Source of the DNA: Amycolatopsis antarctica
GTDB taxonomy: Bacteria; Actinomycetota; Actinomycetes; Mycobacteriales; Pseudonocardiaceae
Length of the DNA stretch: 64,000 nt
Direction of reading: 5' to 3'
Assembly (NCBI RefSeq): GCF_002262875.1
Contig: NZ_NKYE01000016.1
Coordinates: 102,511-166,510, forward strand
Part shown: positions 42,123 to 52,393 of the stretch, piece after piece
How the letters are laid out: each line of letters begins with the position of its first letter
Position numbering within the stretch: position 1 is the first letter of the stretch
Made by a program: the position numbers and the translations under genes
The notes under the pieces: generated by a model
The model's input: only the letters and a program-made list of their open reading frames with translations
Databases searched by the model: none
What the model was told of the DNA's origin: nothing

Positions 42123-42407
42123 TTACGGTTCCTCGACCGACGAGATACGGTACTTGGCCACCGACGCGTCGAGAATCTGCCCGTGCTGGGCGGAATCCGG
42201 GCCGTCGCCCCGGAAGCGCATCAGCTCCTCGTTCGACTCCCAGCGCTCGTACACATTGATCCGGCCCGGTTCCACCGGGTCGGCCGTCAGTGAGTAGTCC
42301 AGGCAGCCCGCCGACACCCTGGCCTGCTCGATGGCGTCCCGGCAGGACCTCAGGTATCCGTCCCGTTCGCCCGGCGCGACGTACAGCCTGCCCGCGATGA
42401 TGATCAT
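42123..42407 (-). CDS. Antibiotic biosynthesis monooxygenase (ABM)-domain protein
   Basis: 94 aa, a single dimeric alpha/beta-barrel ABM domain: IIIAGRLYVAPGERDGYLRS, ARVSAGCLDYSLTADPVEPG and INVYERWESNEELMRFR. Such small proteins are cofactor-free quinone-forming monooxygenases or act in quinone and aldehyde metabolism. ATG 42407 has GAGGAG upstream. It lies upstream of the KAS III-like gene on the same strand, with an AT-rich 238-bp gap (41885-42122) between them that contains a direct repeat CACTGAC (16 bp apart) and may hold a promoter. Confidence 0.85.
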   Translation of the reverse strand: MIIIAGRLYVAPGERDGYLRSCRDAIEQARVSAGCLDYSLTADPVEPGRINVYERWESNEELMRFRGDGPDSAQHGQILDASVAKYRISSVEEP

Positions 42408-42452
42408 GTCGTGCTCCTCGGCTCGGACGGCGTCCGGCGAAACGATACGCGC

Positions 42453-43279
42453 TCAGAAGCCTCCTGGAACGAGTCGCCAGAACGGGGACACCGGGCCGGT
42501 TCCCGCGCCCAGCGGATACGACTCGGCCACCGCGCGTTCGATGAAGCGTTTGCCCGCGGCCACCGCGTCCGGCAGGTCCAGCCCGTGGGCCAGCGAGGCC
42601 GTGACGGCCGATGCCAGGGTGTCACCGCCGCCGTGCGTGTGCGGCGACTCGTGTCGTTTCCCGGACAGTTCCACGACATCCCGGCCGTCGGAGAGTAGAT
42701 CCACGCACTCAGGCGAGTCGTACATGTGCCCGCCCTTGACCAGAACCCAGCGCGGTCCCAGGTCCAGCAAGGCTTTCGCGGCTTCGCGCTGCCCGGCTCG
42801 ATCCACCACCTGAACGCCGGTCAGCAACCGGACCTCGTCCAGGTTCGGCGTGACGAGCGTGGCGCGCGGGAACAGCTCCGCCCGCACGGCCTCCAATGCC
42901 TCCGCTCGCAGCAGGGTGTCCCCGTGCATCGAGGCCGCGACCGGGTCCACGACCAGTGGTACCGCCGCGTTCTGTCCGATGTGGACTTCGTCGAGGGTGG
43001 CGGCCACCGCCTCGATGATCTCCGCGGTGGCGAGCATCCCGGTCTTCGCGGCGGCGACTCCCATGTCGCCGGCAACCGCGGCGATCTGCGCCGTCACCAC
43101 CTCCGGCGGGATCTCGGTGAAACCTTGTACCCCGAGGGAGTTCTGCACCGTGACCGCGGTGACCGCCGTCATCCCGTGCACCCCGCAGGCGAAGAACGCC
43201 CGCAGGTCGGCCTGGATTCCGGCACCGCCACCGGAGTCCGATCCCGCGATGGTCAGCGCCGTCGGCGGTGTCCGGGCCG

Positions 43280-43283
<4 letters not shown>
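42453..43283 (-). CDS. thiD: Hydroxymethylpyrimidine/phosphomethylpyrimidine kinase, copy 2
   Basis: 276 aa, a paralogue of the product of 36845-37675 and equal in length. Motifs: ALTIAGSDSGGGAGIQADLR, VTVQNSLGVQGFTEIPPEVV, GDMGVAAAKTGMLATAEIIE, LVVDPVAASMHGDTLL, TPNLDEVRLLTG and THGGGDTLASAVTASLAHG. It phosphorylates HMP and HMP-P for thiamine synthesis. GTG 43283 overlaps the thiC stop (GTGA), so it is co-transcribed with thiC and under the same TPP riboswitch, as in mycobacteria. Confidence 0.94.
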
Positions 43284-44944
<1,661 letters not shown>

Positions 44945-44949
44945 GGAAA

Positions 44950-45052
44950 GCACTCCCTACGCCGGCATTACCCGGTCAGGTTCATGCGGTCGGCGGCGCC
45001 GGAAACGAAGTCCAGCCGCCCTCTCAGCCCGCCAAGGCGCGAGCTCCCGCGT
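44950..45052 (-). promoter_or_regulatory. TPP riboswitch (THI element) of thiC-thiD
   Basis: On the minus strand the conserved order is CGGGAGCTCGCG, GCGGGCTGAGAGGGCGGCT, then ATGAACCTGACCGGGTAATG and CCGGCGTAGGGAGT immediately before the thiC start. The terminal GGGAG overlaps the ribosome-binding site, as in the thiOSG element. The left edge is approximate. Confidence 0.95.
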
Positions 45053-45225
45053 TGTGAGGTTGTGCCCCGACCATGCCACGCGAGGACGCAGACCTCAAGG
45101 GGCCGGACGGGCGGCGTGCGCCCACACTGCCACCGTCGCGGGTGTGTGGGCGGTGGACCTTTCCGCCGGACAACGGTGTTCGTAATCTCCGATCCGGAGT
45201 ACGAACCGATCGGGAGGTGTGTGGG

Positions 45226-46155
45226 ATGCGACGGCTTCTGGCACTGGTGGCGGCGATCGCGGCCGCGGCGGTGATGAGCCCCGCCGCGCAGGCGAACGCC
45301 GCGGCGGGCGAGATCGTGGAGGTCACCGGATTCGGCAGCGACCCCGGCGACCTCCGGATGCTGCGCGCCGTCCCGGAGGGCCTGCCCGCCGGTGCGCCCA
45401 TCGTGGTGGCACTGCACGGCTGCACCCAGAACGGCACCGACTACGGCACCGACACCGGCTGGCTGTCCCTGGCGAACGAGCGTGGATTCGCGCTCGTGCT
45501 CCCGGAGCAGCGTGCGGGCAACAACCTCAACGGCTGCTTCAACTGGTTCGAGAGTGGTGACACCGGCAACGGCGGCGGAGAGGCCGAGTCGATCGCGCAG
45601 ATGGTGGCGCGCACCGTCGCCGACACCGGTGCCGACCCGGCGCGGGTCTACGTGACCGGCCTGTCGGCGGGCGGCGCGATGACCGCGGCGATGCTCGCGG
45701 CCTACCCGGACGTCTTCGCCGGTGGTGCCGTCGTCGCGGGCCTGCCCTTCGGTTGCGCCACTTCGGCCGTGCAGGCCTTCACCTGCATGAACCCCGGCAC
45801 CGACAAGACGCCGGCGCAGTGGGGCGACCTGGTCCGGGCCGCCGGGTCCGGTACCGGCGCCTCGGTCGCCGTCTGGCACGGCGACGCGGACTACACCGTC
45901 GCCGTCGCGAATCAGCGCGAGCTGGCCGACCAGTGGACGGACGTGCGCGGCGTCGCGCCCGAGCCGACCGGCAGCGACACCGTGGCCGGCTTCCCGCACG
46001 AGGTCTACGGCGAGGCCGTCGAGACGTACCGGATCACCGGGATGGGTCACGGTCAGCCGGTCGACCCGGCGGGCGGCTGCGGCACGGCGGCGGCCTTCGT
46101 CCTGGACGTCGGGCTGTGCGCGGCCGGCCGGATGGCCGACACCTGGGCCCTCTGA
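45226..46155 (+). CDS. Secreted PHB-depolymerase-family esterase (LpqC/feruloyl-esterase-like)
   Basis: 309 aa. Signal peptide MRRLLALVAAIAAAAVMSPA with cleavage near AQANA. Alpha/beta-hydrolase of the esterase PHB depolymerase family: VALHGCTQNGTDYGTDTGW (oxyanion HGC), QRAGNNLNGCFNWFESGDTG, nucleophile YVTGLSAGGAMTAAMLAAYP, acid VWHGDADYTVAVANQRELAD, and late His in ITGMGHGQPVDP. Substrate may be a polyester or an aryl ester. ATG 45226 has GGGAGG 8 bp upstream; earlier in-frame codons would disrupt the signal peptide. Divergent from thiC. Confidence 0.88.
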   Translation: MRRLLALVAAIAAAAVMSPAAQANAAAGEIVEVTGFGSDPGDLRMLRAVPEGLPAGAPIVVALHGCTQNGTDYGTDTGWLSLANERGFALVLPEQRAGNNLNGCFNWFESGDTGNGGGEAESIAQMVARTVADTGADPARVYVTGLSAGGAMTAAMLAAYPDVFAGGAVVAGLPFGCATSAVQAFTCMNPGTDKTPAQWGDLVRAAGSGTGASVAVWHGDADYTVAVANQRELADQWTDVRGVAPEPTGSDTVAGFPHEVYGEAVETYRITGMGHGQPVDPAGGCGTAAAFVLDVGLCAAGRMADTWAL

Positions 46156-46240
46156 CGGGTCCCCGCCGCGGCCCGGCCGCCCGAAGTGCGGGCGACCTGG
46201 CCGCGGTTGCCGCGAGCGCGCACCCCTGACCGTCCGCGAG

Positions 46241-46262
46241 CGCAATTCGTCGACATATTGCG
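46241..46262. repeat. 22-bp dispersed palindrome, copy 2
   Basis: Arms CGCAATTCGTC and GACATATTGCG centred on TCGA. Lies between the convergent esterase and def genes, 11 bp from copy 3. Confidence 0.75.
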
Positions 46263-46273
46263 GCCGCCCCGAC

Positions 46274-46295
46274 CGCAATATGTCGACGTATTGCG
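46274..46295. repeat. 22-bp dispersed palindrome, copy 3
   Basis: Arms CGCAATATGTC and GACGTATTGCG, flanked by CC/GG that extend the symmetry to 24 bp. It is nearly identical to copy 2 in either orientation, so the pair could also fold into one long hairpin and terminate the convergent esterase and def genes. Confidence 0.75.
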
Positions 46296-46364
46296 GTTTC
46301 CGGGCGTGCGGGGTGGGCGGGGGCGCCTGCCGAGTACGCGGTCGTGCCGGGTACCCCCGGCGGG

Positions 46365-46931
46365 TCAGCCCTCGGCGGGGGCGGGCTCCGGCTGCCAGCT
46401 CAGGCCCGGAGCGCCCCAGCCGTTGCGCTTGAGCATCCGCTTCGCCTCACGGGCGTGCCTGCCGACCAGCCGGTCGAGGTAGATGTAACCGTCGAGGTGG
46501 TCGGTCTCGTGCTGCAGGCAGCGGGCGAAGTAGCCGGTGCCCTCCACCTCGACCGGGTTGCCGTCGAGATCCGTGCCGGTCACCGCCGCCCTGGCCGCCC
46601 TGCCGGTCGGGTACGACTCGCCGGGCGCCGAAAGGCAGCCCTCCCAGTCGTCGTCCGGGTCCGGCATCGTCTCCGGGATCTCCGAAGTGGACAGACGCGG
46701 GTTCACGACGAGGCCGCGGTGCCGGTTGCCCTCGTCGTCGGGGCAGTCGTAGACGAACAGCCGCAGGTCGACGCCGATCTGGTTGGCCGCGAGGCCGACC
46801 CCCTCGGCGGCGTACATCGTCTCGAACATGTCGTCGGCGAGAGTGCGCAGCGCGTCGTCGAACACCTCCACCTCACGGGTGGGGTTGTGCAGCACTGGGT
46901 CGCCTGCGATGCGGATGGCGTGGACGGTCAC
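46365..46931 (-). CDS. def: Peptide deformylase
   Basis: 188 aa. Removes the N-formyl group from new proteins. The three family motifs are present: GVGLAANQIGVDL (GxGxAAxQ), DWEGCLSAPGESYP (EGCLS with metal-binding Cys) and CLQHETDHLDGYIYLDR (HExxH). GTG 46931 gives the short N-terminus VTVHAIRIAGDPVLH common to actinobacterial enzymes; an earlier start at 47054 has no family character. It is divergent from the DUF3263 gene, as in mycobacteria. Confidence 0.95.
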   Translation of the reverse strand: MTVHAIRIAGDPVLHNPTREVEVFDDALRTLADDMFETMYAAEGVGLAANQIGVDLRLFVYDCPDDEGNRHRGLVVNPRLSTSEIPETMPDPDDDWEGCLSAPGESYPTGRAARAAVTGTDLDGNPVEVEGTGYFARCLQHETDHLDGYIYLDRLVGRHAREAKRMLKRNGWGAPGLSWQPEPAPAEG

Positions 46932-47077
46932 GCGGGCGAATATTACCCGCGCGCGCGACCGTGACGCGCCGGGCCGTGATAGCCGACGACTGTCGGTGGT
47001 GCGTGATCTAATGGCGCCGTGGAATGACACGCTTGTCATTCCTCCGCACGGCACCGGAGACGATTGCGAGGAGCCAG

Positions 47078-47410
47078 ATGGACGCCGCGGAGTCGACGGC
47101 CCGGCACGACCAGCCGTCCCCGCCCGCCCAGCAGGCCCCGGACACCACCCAGGCCGACGGCCTGACGGCCCGGGAGCAGGAAGTTCTCGCTTTCGAGCGT
47201 CAGTGGTGGAAGTACGCGGGCGCGAAGGAACAGGCGATCCGGGAACTGTTCGCCATGTCCTCCACGCGCTACTACCAGGTGCTCAACCGGTTGATCGACA
47301 AGCCGGAGGCGCTGCGGGCGGATCCGATGCTCGTGAAGCGACTGCGCAAGACCAGGGCCGCCAGACAACGTACGCGGGCCGCCCGCCGGCTGGGGATCGA
47401 GTTGCCATGA
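47078..47410 (+). CDS. DUF3263-family small DNA-binding-like protein
   Basis: 110 aa. GLTAREQEVLAFERQWWKYA and GAKEQAIRELFAMSSTRYYQ, then VLNRLIDKPEALRADPMLVK, are the DUF3263 hallmark, which looks like a HTH (a sigma-like recognition helix STRYYQVLN). Mycobacterial counterparts sit in the same place between def and virR. ATG 47078 has GAGGAG upstream. The stop overlaps the next gene (ATGA), so both proteins are produced together. Confidence 0.88.
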   Translation: MDAAESTARHDQPSPPAQQAPDTTQADGLTAREQEVLAFERQWWKYAGAKEQAIRELFAMSSTRYYQVLNRLIDKPEALRADPMLVKRLRKTRAARQRTRAARRLGIELP

Positions 47411-48111
47411 ACGCCTTCGAAGGAGTCTCGCGCCCGGCAAGGGCCGCGGGCATCGCACTGCTGGGTATCGCCGCCGTCGCGGCCGTCGTCGGCGGGGTCA
47501 CGCTGGTCACCACCGGTGACTCCGAGGACACCGCCGCGCCGCCGTCCAGTTCCGCTCCCGACGGTCCTGGCGGAGTCCCGGTGCCTCCCGGCGAGCCGAC
47601 CCCCGGTCCCGGCGGCACCGCCACGCCGAGCCCGACCGGCCAGCCGACCACCCCTCCCTCACCGGGCCCCGGCGAGCCCGGCGGCCCGACCAGCGCAGCG
47701 CCCACCCCGGCGCCCGGCGAACCCGGTGGTCCCCCCGGCACCCAGCCCGGGGGCGAGCCCGGCGGGGACCAGGGCGGAGTGGCAGGCGACCAGCAGGCCT
47801 CGGCCAAGTGGGTCACCGTGCGCGTCTACAACAACAGCAACATCAAGGGACTCGCCGAACGCGCCGGACAGGATCTGCGCGGGCAGGGCTGGAACGTGGC
47901 GGAGTTCAGCAACTACTCCTCCGGCATCATCCCCACCACCACCGCCTACTACCGCCCGGGGACGGACGAGGAGACGGCGGCCAAAGCGCTCGCCGCATCC
48001 TTCGGCATGCGCGTCGAGGCCCGATTCGACGGCATCCGCGACTCCAGCGAGGGCGTGATCGTCATCGTCACCAACGACTACCAGGCGGGCGGCGGCAAGA
48101 CCGGGAGCTGA
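47407..48111 (+). CDS. LytR_C-domain membrane protein (VirR-like)
   Basis: 234 aa. One N-terminal membrane helix (AAGIALLGIAAVAAVVGGVT, about residues 13-32), a long Pro/Gly/Thr-rich extracellular linker (about 45-130) and a C-terminal LytR_C domain: VTVRVYNNSNIKGLAERAGQ, GWNVAEFSNYSSGIIPTTTA, YYRPGTDEETAAKALAASFG. Position and architecture match Mycobacterium VirR (Rv0431), a cell-envelope protein linked to vesicle release and wall-polymer attachment. Overlaps the DUF3263 gene by 4 bp; a terminator hairpin follows. Confidence 0.85.
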   Translation: MNAFEGVSRPARAAGIALLGIAAVAAVVGGVTLVTTGDSEDTAAPPSSSAPDGPGGVPVPPGEPTPGPGGTATPSPTGQPTTPPSPGPGEPGGPTSAAPTPAPGEPGGPPGTQPGGEPGGDQGGVAGDQQASAKWVTVRVYNNSNIKGLAERAGQDLRGQGWNVAEFSNYSSGIIPTTTAYYRPGTDEETAAKALAASFGMRVEARFDGIRDSSEGVIVIVTNDYQAGGGKTGS

Positions 48112-48117
48112 GACACG

Positions 48118-48149
48118 CTCGGCGCCGGACCAGCAGGCCCGGCGCCGAG
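48118..48149. terminator. Convergent hairpin terminator
   Basis: Perfect 11-bp stem, arms CTCGGCGCCGG and CCGGCGCCGAG with a 10-nt loop, in the 63-bp gap between the convergent virR-like and AAA ATPase genes. Confidence 0.85.
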
Positions 48150-48174
48150 AACACGTCGGCGGTCCTGCTTCCGG

Positions 48175-50445
48175 TCAGGCCCGCTTGGCCGCGTAGGCCT
48201 CCAGATCGGCGAGCTGCGCCGGATCCAGCGACGGGCGCACGGCCTCGCGCGCCGTGGCGAGATGCGCGGCCGTCACCTCGGCCGCCTCCAGCGACTCACG
48301 CATCGCCGTCAGCGCGGCCTCGCGGATCAGTGCCGCACAGTCCGCCGCCGAGTACCGGTCCAGCTCTGCCGCCGTCGCGTCCAGGTCCACATCGGACGCG
48401 AGCGGGGTGTTCTTCGAGGTGGCGCGCAGGATCGCGGCGCGAGCCTCGGCGTCCGGCGGCGGGACGTAGACCAGCCGCTCCAGCCTGCCCGGCCGCAACA
48501 GCGCCGGATCCACCAGGTCGGGACGGTTTGTCGCACCGAGCACCACGACCTCGCGCATCGGCTCGACCCCGTCGAGCTCGGTGAGCAGCGAGGCCACCAC
48601 CCGGTCGGACACCCCGGAGTCGCTTGACTGCCCGCGACGAGGGGCCAGCGCGTCGATCTCGTCCAGGAACACCAGCGACGGCGCCGCCTCGGCGGCGCGG
48701 CGGAACAGCTCCCGCACCGCGCGCTCCGACTCGCCGACCCACTTGTCCATCAGCTCCGCACCCTTGACCGCGAAGACGTTCAGCGCCCCGGTGCCCGCCA
48801 GCGCACGGACCAGGAAGGTCTTCCCGCCACCCGGCGGACCGTAGAGCAGCACGCCGCGGGGCGGGGCGACGCCGAGCCGGGCGAAGGAATCGGGGTAGCG
48901 CAGCGGCCAGAGCACCGCTTCGGTCAGCGACTGCTTCACCTCGGTCATGTCGCCGACGTCGTCGAGGCTCAGTCCGCCCGTCGCCAGGGTGTCCGAAGTG
49001 GACATCGAGATCGGGCGCACGCTGGCGAGCGCGTCGAGCAGATCCTGTTCGGCGATCCGCGGTTCGTCGGAGTCCCGCTGGCGCAGGGCGGCGCGGAGTG
49101 CGGCGTCGCGGCGCAGCGCGATCAGGTCGGCGGCGACGAAGCCCGGCGTCCGCTCGGCGATGTTCGCGAAGTCCACGCCGGACTCCAAGGGCACGTCGCG
49201 CAGCAGAATGCGCAGAAGTTCCTTACGCACAGCCGAATCCGGCAGGGACAGCGTCAGCTCGCGGTCGAGCAGCTCCACCGCGCGCAGCCGGGGGTCCACC
49301 CCTTCGGGGTGCGCCGTGGTGGCGACCACCGCGAGTCCCGGCCGGGCCAGCGCCGTGCGCAGTTCCTCCAGCACGACGGTCGCCACCGGCGGCGGTTCGC
49401 TGCCCGGCAGCAGCGCGTCGATGTCGGTGATCAGCAGGACCCCGGGGCCCTCGCCCGCGGCCGTCCGGTCGACCGCGTCGCGCACCCGCGCGGCGGCCGA
49501 GCCCGGTTCCAGTACCGCCACGTTCGGTGCGGACAGTGTGGCCACCCGTACCTTCTCCGCCTGCGCCACGGAACGCACCAGTGTGGCCTTGCCCGCGCCC
49601 TCCGGCCCGGCCACCAGGACGCCGAGCTGACCGGAGGTGCCCAGCTTGGCGAGCAGTTCCGGCCGGTGGAACGCGAGATCGAACCACTCGGCCAGCTTGC
49701 GGGCCGCGGGCCCCGCGCCGGCGAGGTCGGCCACCGGCGGTGCCGGGTCCTCGGCAGGGTCCTCCTCGACGAGTTCGGCGTCCAGCACGTCGTCCACAGT
49801 GGACGGCGTGCCGCCGGTCGCGGTGAGCGTGGTGGTGCCCGAGCCGCCGGACGACCCGGCAGGAACCGCGGCGGCCGCCGCTCCGTCCCGCCAGCCGACC
49901 ACTGTGGACGGTCCGATCGCCACGGTGCCCGCGGGCTCGGTGGCCGTCACGGTCAGCAGTTCGGTGGTCCAGGTGGCGCCGATCGCGCCGGAAAGACGGC
50001 TGCGCGCGGTGGAGACGTCCGCGCCGGGCGGCGGTGCCAGGTCCTGTGGCAGCAGCGAGACGGCGTCGCCGACGGTGAGCACCTTGCCGATCAGTGCCAG
50101 CCGCAGCGTGTGCGGCGGCAGCGAGACGCTGGCCAGCCGGGACCCGGCCACGGTGACCGTGCGGGCCGCGGAGACCTTGACGGGCGACACGACGACCTCG
50201 GCGCCCTCGGTGAGCCCGAGGTTGGACATGGTGACGTCGTCGACCAGGACGGCGCCCGGCGTGGCGTCCGCCGAGGCGGGCGCGGCCAGCGCGGCACTGG
50301 ACCGGGCGCCGGTGAGCCGGACCGCGTCCCAGTCGCGCAGGCCCAGCGCGTCGAGTACCTCGGGGTGCAGCCGGACGACGCCGCGACGGGCGTCGAGTGC
50401 GGAGGGGGTGTGCCGGACGGTAAGTGTGATCTGTGCGGACGTCAC
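48175..50445 (-). CDS. Cdc48/VAT-like AAA ATPase with degenerate first ATPase domain
   Basis: 756 aa. Order: N-terminal Cdc48-like substrate domain (about 1-185), a Gly/Ser/Thr linker, AAA domain D1 (about 245-470) and D2 (about 490-750). D2 is canonical: VLLYGPPGGGKTFLVRALAG (Walker A, about 535), VFLDEIDALAPRRG (Walker B, about 590), ATNRPDLVDPALLRPGRLER (sensor and Arg fingers). D1 has Walker A GPEGAGKATLVR but Walker B reads LLITDIDALLPG in place of DEID, so D1 probably binds rather than hydrolyses ATP. Orthologous in position to Rv0435c of M. tuberculosis. Last gene of the moeA-psd-pssA-side leftward series. Confidence 0.9.
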   Translation of the reverse strand: MTSAQITLTVRHTPSALDARRGVVRLHPEVLDALGLRDWDAVRLTGARSSAALAAPASADATPGAVLVDDVTMSNLGLTEGAEVVVSPVKVSAARTVTVAGSRLASVSLPPHTLRLALIGKVLTVGDAVSLLPQDLAPPPGADVSTARSRLSGAIGATWTTELLTVTATEPAGTVAIGPSTVVGWRDGAAAAAVPAGSSGGSGTTTLTATGGTPSTVDDVLDAELVEEDPAEDPAPPVADLAGAGPAARKLAEWFDLAFHRPELLAKLGTSGQLGVLVAGPEGAGKATLVRSVAQAEKVRVATLSAPNVAVLEPGSAAARVRDAVDRTAAGEGPGVLLITDIDALLPGSEPPPVATVVLEELRTALARPGLAVVATTAHPEGVDPRLRAVELLDRELTLSLPDSAVRKELLRILLRDVPLESGVDFANIAERTPGFVAADLIALRRDAALRAALRQRDSDEPRIAEQDLLDALASVRPISMSTSDTLATGGLSLDDVGDMTEVKQSLTEAVLWPLRYPDSFARLGVAPPRGVLLYGPPGGGKTFLVRALAGTGALNVFAVKGAELMDKWVGESERAVRELFRRAAEAAPSLVFLDEIDALAPRRGQSSDSGVSDRVVASLLTELDGVEPMREVVVLGATNRPDLVDPALLRPGRLERLVYVPPPDAEARAAILRATSKNTPLASDVDLDATAAELDRYSAADCAALIREAALTAMRESLEAAEVTAAHLATAREAVRPSLDPAQLADLEAYAAKRA

Positions 50446-50491
50446 CGCGTCAGCCTAGTGCGGGTCCTGCCCGGCCGGGGCAGGCGGCGGC

Positions 50492-51487
50492 TCACTTGCC
50501 GTCGGAGTCCTCGTCGCGCTGCCGCAGTCGCAGGCCGGTCCGCCGCCAGCTCCGCGTCCGGTCCGTCTCCGCGGCCCGGCCCCGGGGGACCGGGGGCGTA
50601 CCCGTCCGCGGCGGCTCGTCGTGGTTGCCGAACGGGCGGCCCACCGCACGCCGTGCCGCGCCCGCCACCCGGCGGAGCCGGGGACGGCGCAGGCCCAGCC
50701 TGCGGTGACTGCGTGCCCGCCGGATCGCCCTGCGCTCCTTGGGCTGCGCGTCCCAGGCCTCCGGATGCCTGGCCAGCCAGCGGTGGCGGTGCACCGCGTA
50801 CGGCAGGTGCAGCAGGTAGAGCACCAGCACCAGCGCGAGCGCGATCAGCGGGTACTGGATGATCGCCGCCGCCAGCAGCGCGACGCCCAGCAGCAGCGGG
50901 GCGGCGAACTTCGCCGGTACCCGCGCCGACTTCAGCGACAACGTCGGCAGACGGCTGATCAGCAGCGCCGCGATCGCGACCGTCCAGACGGCGACGACCA
51001 CGCGGGAGGACCACCAGCCCTCGCCGAACTCCAGCGTCAGGGTCAGCGGGAGCAGCGCGAGCAGGCCACCCGCCGGAGCCGGGACGCCGACGAAGAACTC
51101 GCTCTCGTACGGCGGCTGCTCGGTGTCGTCGAGCAGCGTGTTGAACCTGGCCAGCCGCAGGATCATGCAGACGGCGAACACCAGCGCCACGATCCAGCCG
51201 AACCGGTCGCCGTTGTCCTGCCAGATGTAGATGACCAGGGCGGGGGCGACGCCGAAGGAGATGGCGTCCGAGAGCGAGTCGAGTTCGGCACCCATCTTGG
51301 ACGTCGCGTCCAGCAGGCGTGCGATCCGGCCGTCCAGGCTGTCCAGAATGGCCGCGACGCCGATCGCGCCGATCGCGAGCAGGTAGTTGCCCGTCAGCGT
51401 GAACTGCACCGCGGACAGGCCGGAGCACAGGGCGAGGACGGTGATGGCGTTCGGCAGCAGGCGGACGCCGGGCGTGCTCCGGGCCAT
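50492..51487 (-). CDS. pssA: CDP-diacylglycerol--serine O-phosphatidyltransferase
   Basis: 331 aa. Makes phosphatidylserine, the precursor of phosphatidylethanolamine. The CDP-alcohol phosphotransferase signature is complete: ILDSLDGRIARLLDATSKMG followed by AELDSLSD (Dx2DGx2ARx8Gx3Dx3D). Several membrane helices follow (LVIYIWQ, IVALVFAVCMILRLARF, LLLGVALLAAAIIQYPLIAL). The C-terminal about 85 residues are very Arg-rich and cytosolic (RRAIRRARSHRRLGLRRPRL), longer than in most homologues. ATG 51487, 4 bp after the psd stop, so the two are co-transcribed. Confidence 0.95.
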   Translation of the reverse strand: MARSTPGVRLLPNAITVLALCSGLSAVQFTLTGNYLLAIGAIGVAAILDSLDGRIARLLDATSKMGAELDSLSDAISFGVAPALVIYIWQDNGDRFGWIVALVFAVCMILRLARFNTLLDDTEQPPYESEFFVGVPAPAGGLLALLPLTLTLEFGEGWWSSRVVVAVWTVAIAALLISRLPTLSLKSARVPAKFAAPLLLGVALLAAAIIQYPLIALALVLVLYLLHLPYAVHRHRWLARHPEAWDAQPKERRAIRRARSHRRLGLRRPRLRRVAGAARRAVGRPFGNHDEPPRTGTPPVPRGRAAETDRTRSWRRTGLRLRQRDEDSDGK

Positions 51488-51491
51488 CGGG

Positions 51492-52256
51492 TCAGCCCTC
51501 CGGGCTCGGGGCGGGACCGTCCGAAGTGGACGGGAGTTCCGCGATCGGGGTCTCGCCGCCGATGGTGCGCTGGCCCTTGGCGACCAGCACCCGGCTGCCC
51601 TCCGGCAGGTAAAGGTCGACCCGGGAACCGAAGCGGATCAGGCCGTAGGTGTCGGCGGTGGCGACCGTGTCGCCCTCGGCGACCTGGCAGACGATCCGGC
51701 GGGCGACCAGGCCGGCGATCTGCACGACGACGAGTTCGTGCCCGTCGTCGGTGTGCAGCAGCACGGAGTTGCGCTCGTTGTCCTCGCTGGCCTTGTCCAG
51801 GTCGGCGGAGAGGAACTTGCCCGGCCGGTAGGCCACCTTGGCGATCCGGCCGTCCGCGGGCACCCGCTGCACGTGTACGTCGAACACGGAGAGGAAGACG
51901 CTGACGCGCATCCGCGGGGTCGCGGGCAGGCCCAGTTCGGGCGGCGGCACGGCGCGTTCGATCAGCGAGACCAGGCCGTCGGCCGAGGCGACGGCGATGC
52001 CGGTGCGCGGCGGGGCAACCCGCTTCGGCTCGCGGAAGAACGCGGCGGTGGCGACCGTGCCGAGACCGGCCAGCAGGCCGAGCCGCTTGGACACCTTGCG
52101 CAGCAGGAACGTCGCGACGGCGCCGCCGAGGACGAAGGGCCTGCCACCGGGGTGCATCGGCGGGACCGTCTCACGCACGAGCTGCAGCGCGTGGCCGACG
52201 GAGTTGCTGTTCGTGGGCGTGTCGTTCGAGGACCCAGGCGTCGGAGCGGCGCGCAT
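51492..52256 (-). CDS. psd: Phosphatidylserine decarboxylase proenzyme
   Basis: 254 aa, short (PSD-A) type. Converts phosphatidylserine to phosphatidylethanolamine at the membrane. Visible: FFREPKRVAP, VSVFLSVFDVHVQRVPADG, YRPGKFLSADLDKASEDNER, and the self-cleavage site LIRFGSRVDLYLPEGSRV, where the Ser of FGS becomes the pyruvoyl prosthetic group. ATG 52256 fits the family length with an extended, Ser/Thr-rich N-terminus of about 25 residues; the start is not certain. Sits next to pssA. Confidence 0.94.
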   Translation of the reverse strand: MRAAPTPGSSNDTPTNSNSVGHALQLVRETVPPMHPGGRPFVLGGAVATFLLRKVSKRLGLLAGLGTVATAAFFREPKRVAPPRTGIAVASADGLVSLIERAVPPPELGLPATPRMRVSVFLSVFDVHVQRVPADGRIAKVAYRPGKFLSADLDKASEDNERNSVLLHTDDGHELVVVQIAGLVARRIVCQVAEGDTVATADTYGLIRFGSRVDLYLPEGSRVLVAKGQRTIGGETPIAELPSTSDGPAPSPEG

Positions 52257-52356
52257 CGTGTCGGAGTGTCCCGTTGTCTCGTAGGCCGGCGGGGGAACGG
52301 CCCAGCAGATCGGCCGTGGTGGGAACACGCTACGCCAGCCGGGTAAATCGGACGGG

Positions 52357-52393
52357 CCGGGTGCGTGCGCCCCCCGACGGTGCACGCACCCGG
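52357..52393. terminator. Hairpin between moeA and psd
   Basis: Arms CCGGGTGCGTGC and GCACGCACCCGG (12 bp, perfect) with a 13-nt loop, 136 bp downstream of the moeA stop in the leftward direction. It probably ends the moeA transcript. The rest of the 272-bp gap (52257-52528) holds no recognised gene and presumably includes the psd-pssA promoter. Confidence 0.75.
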
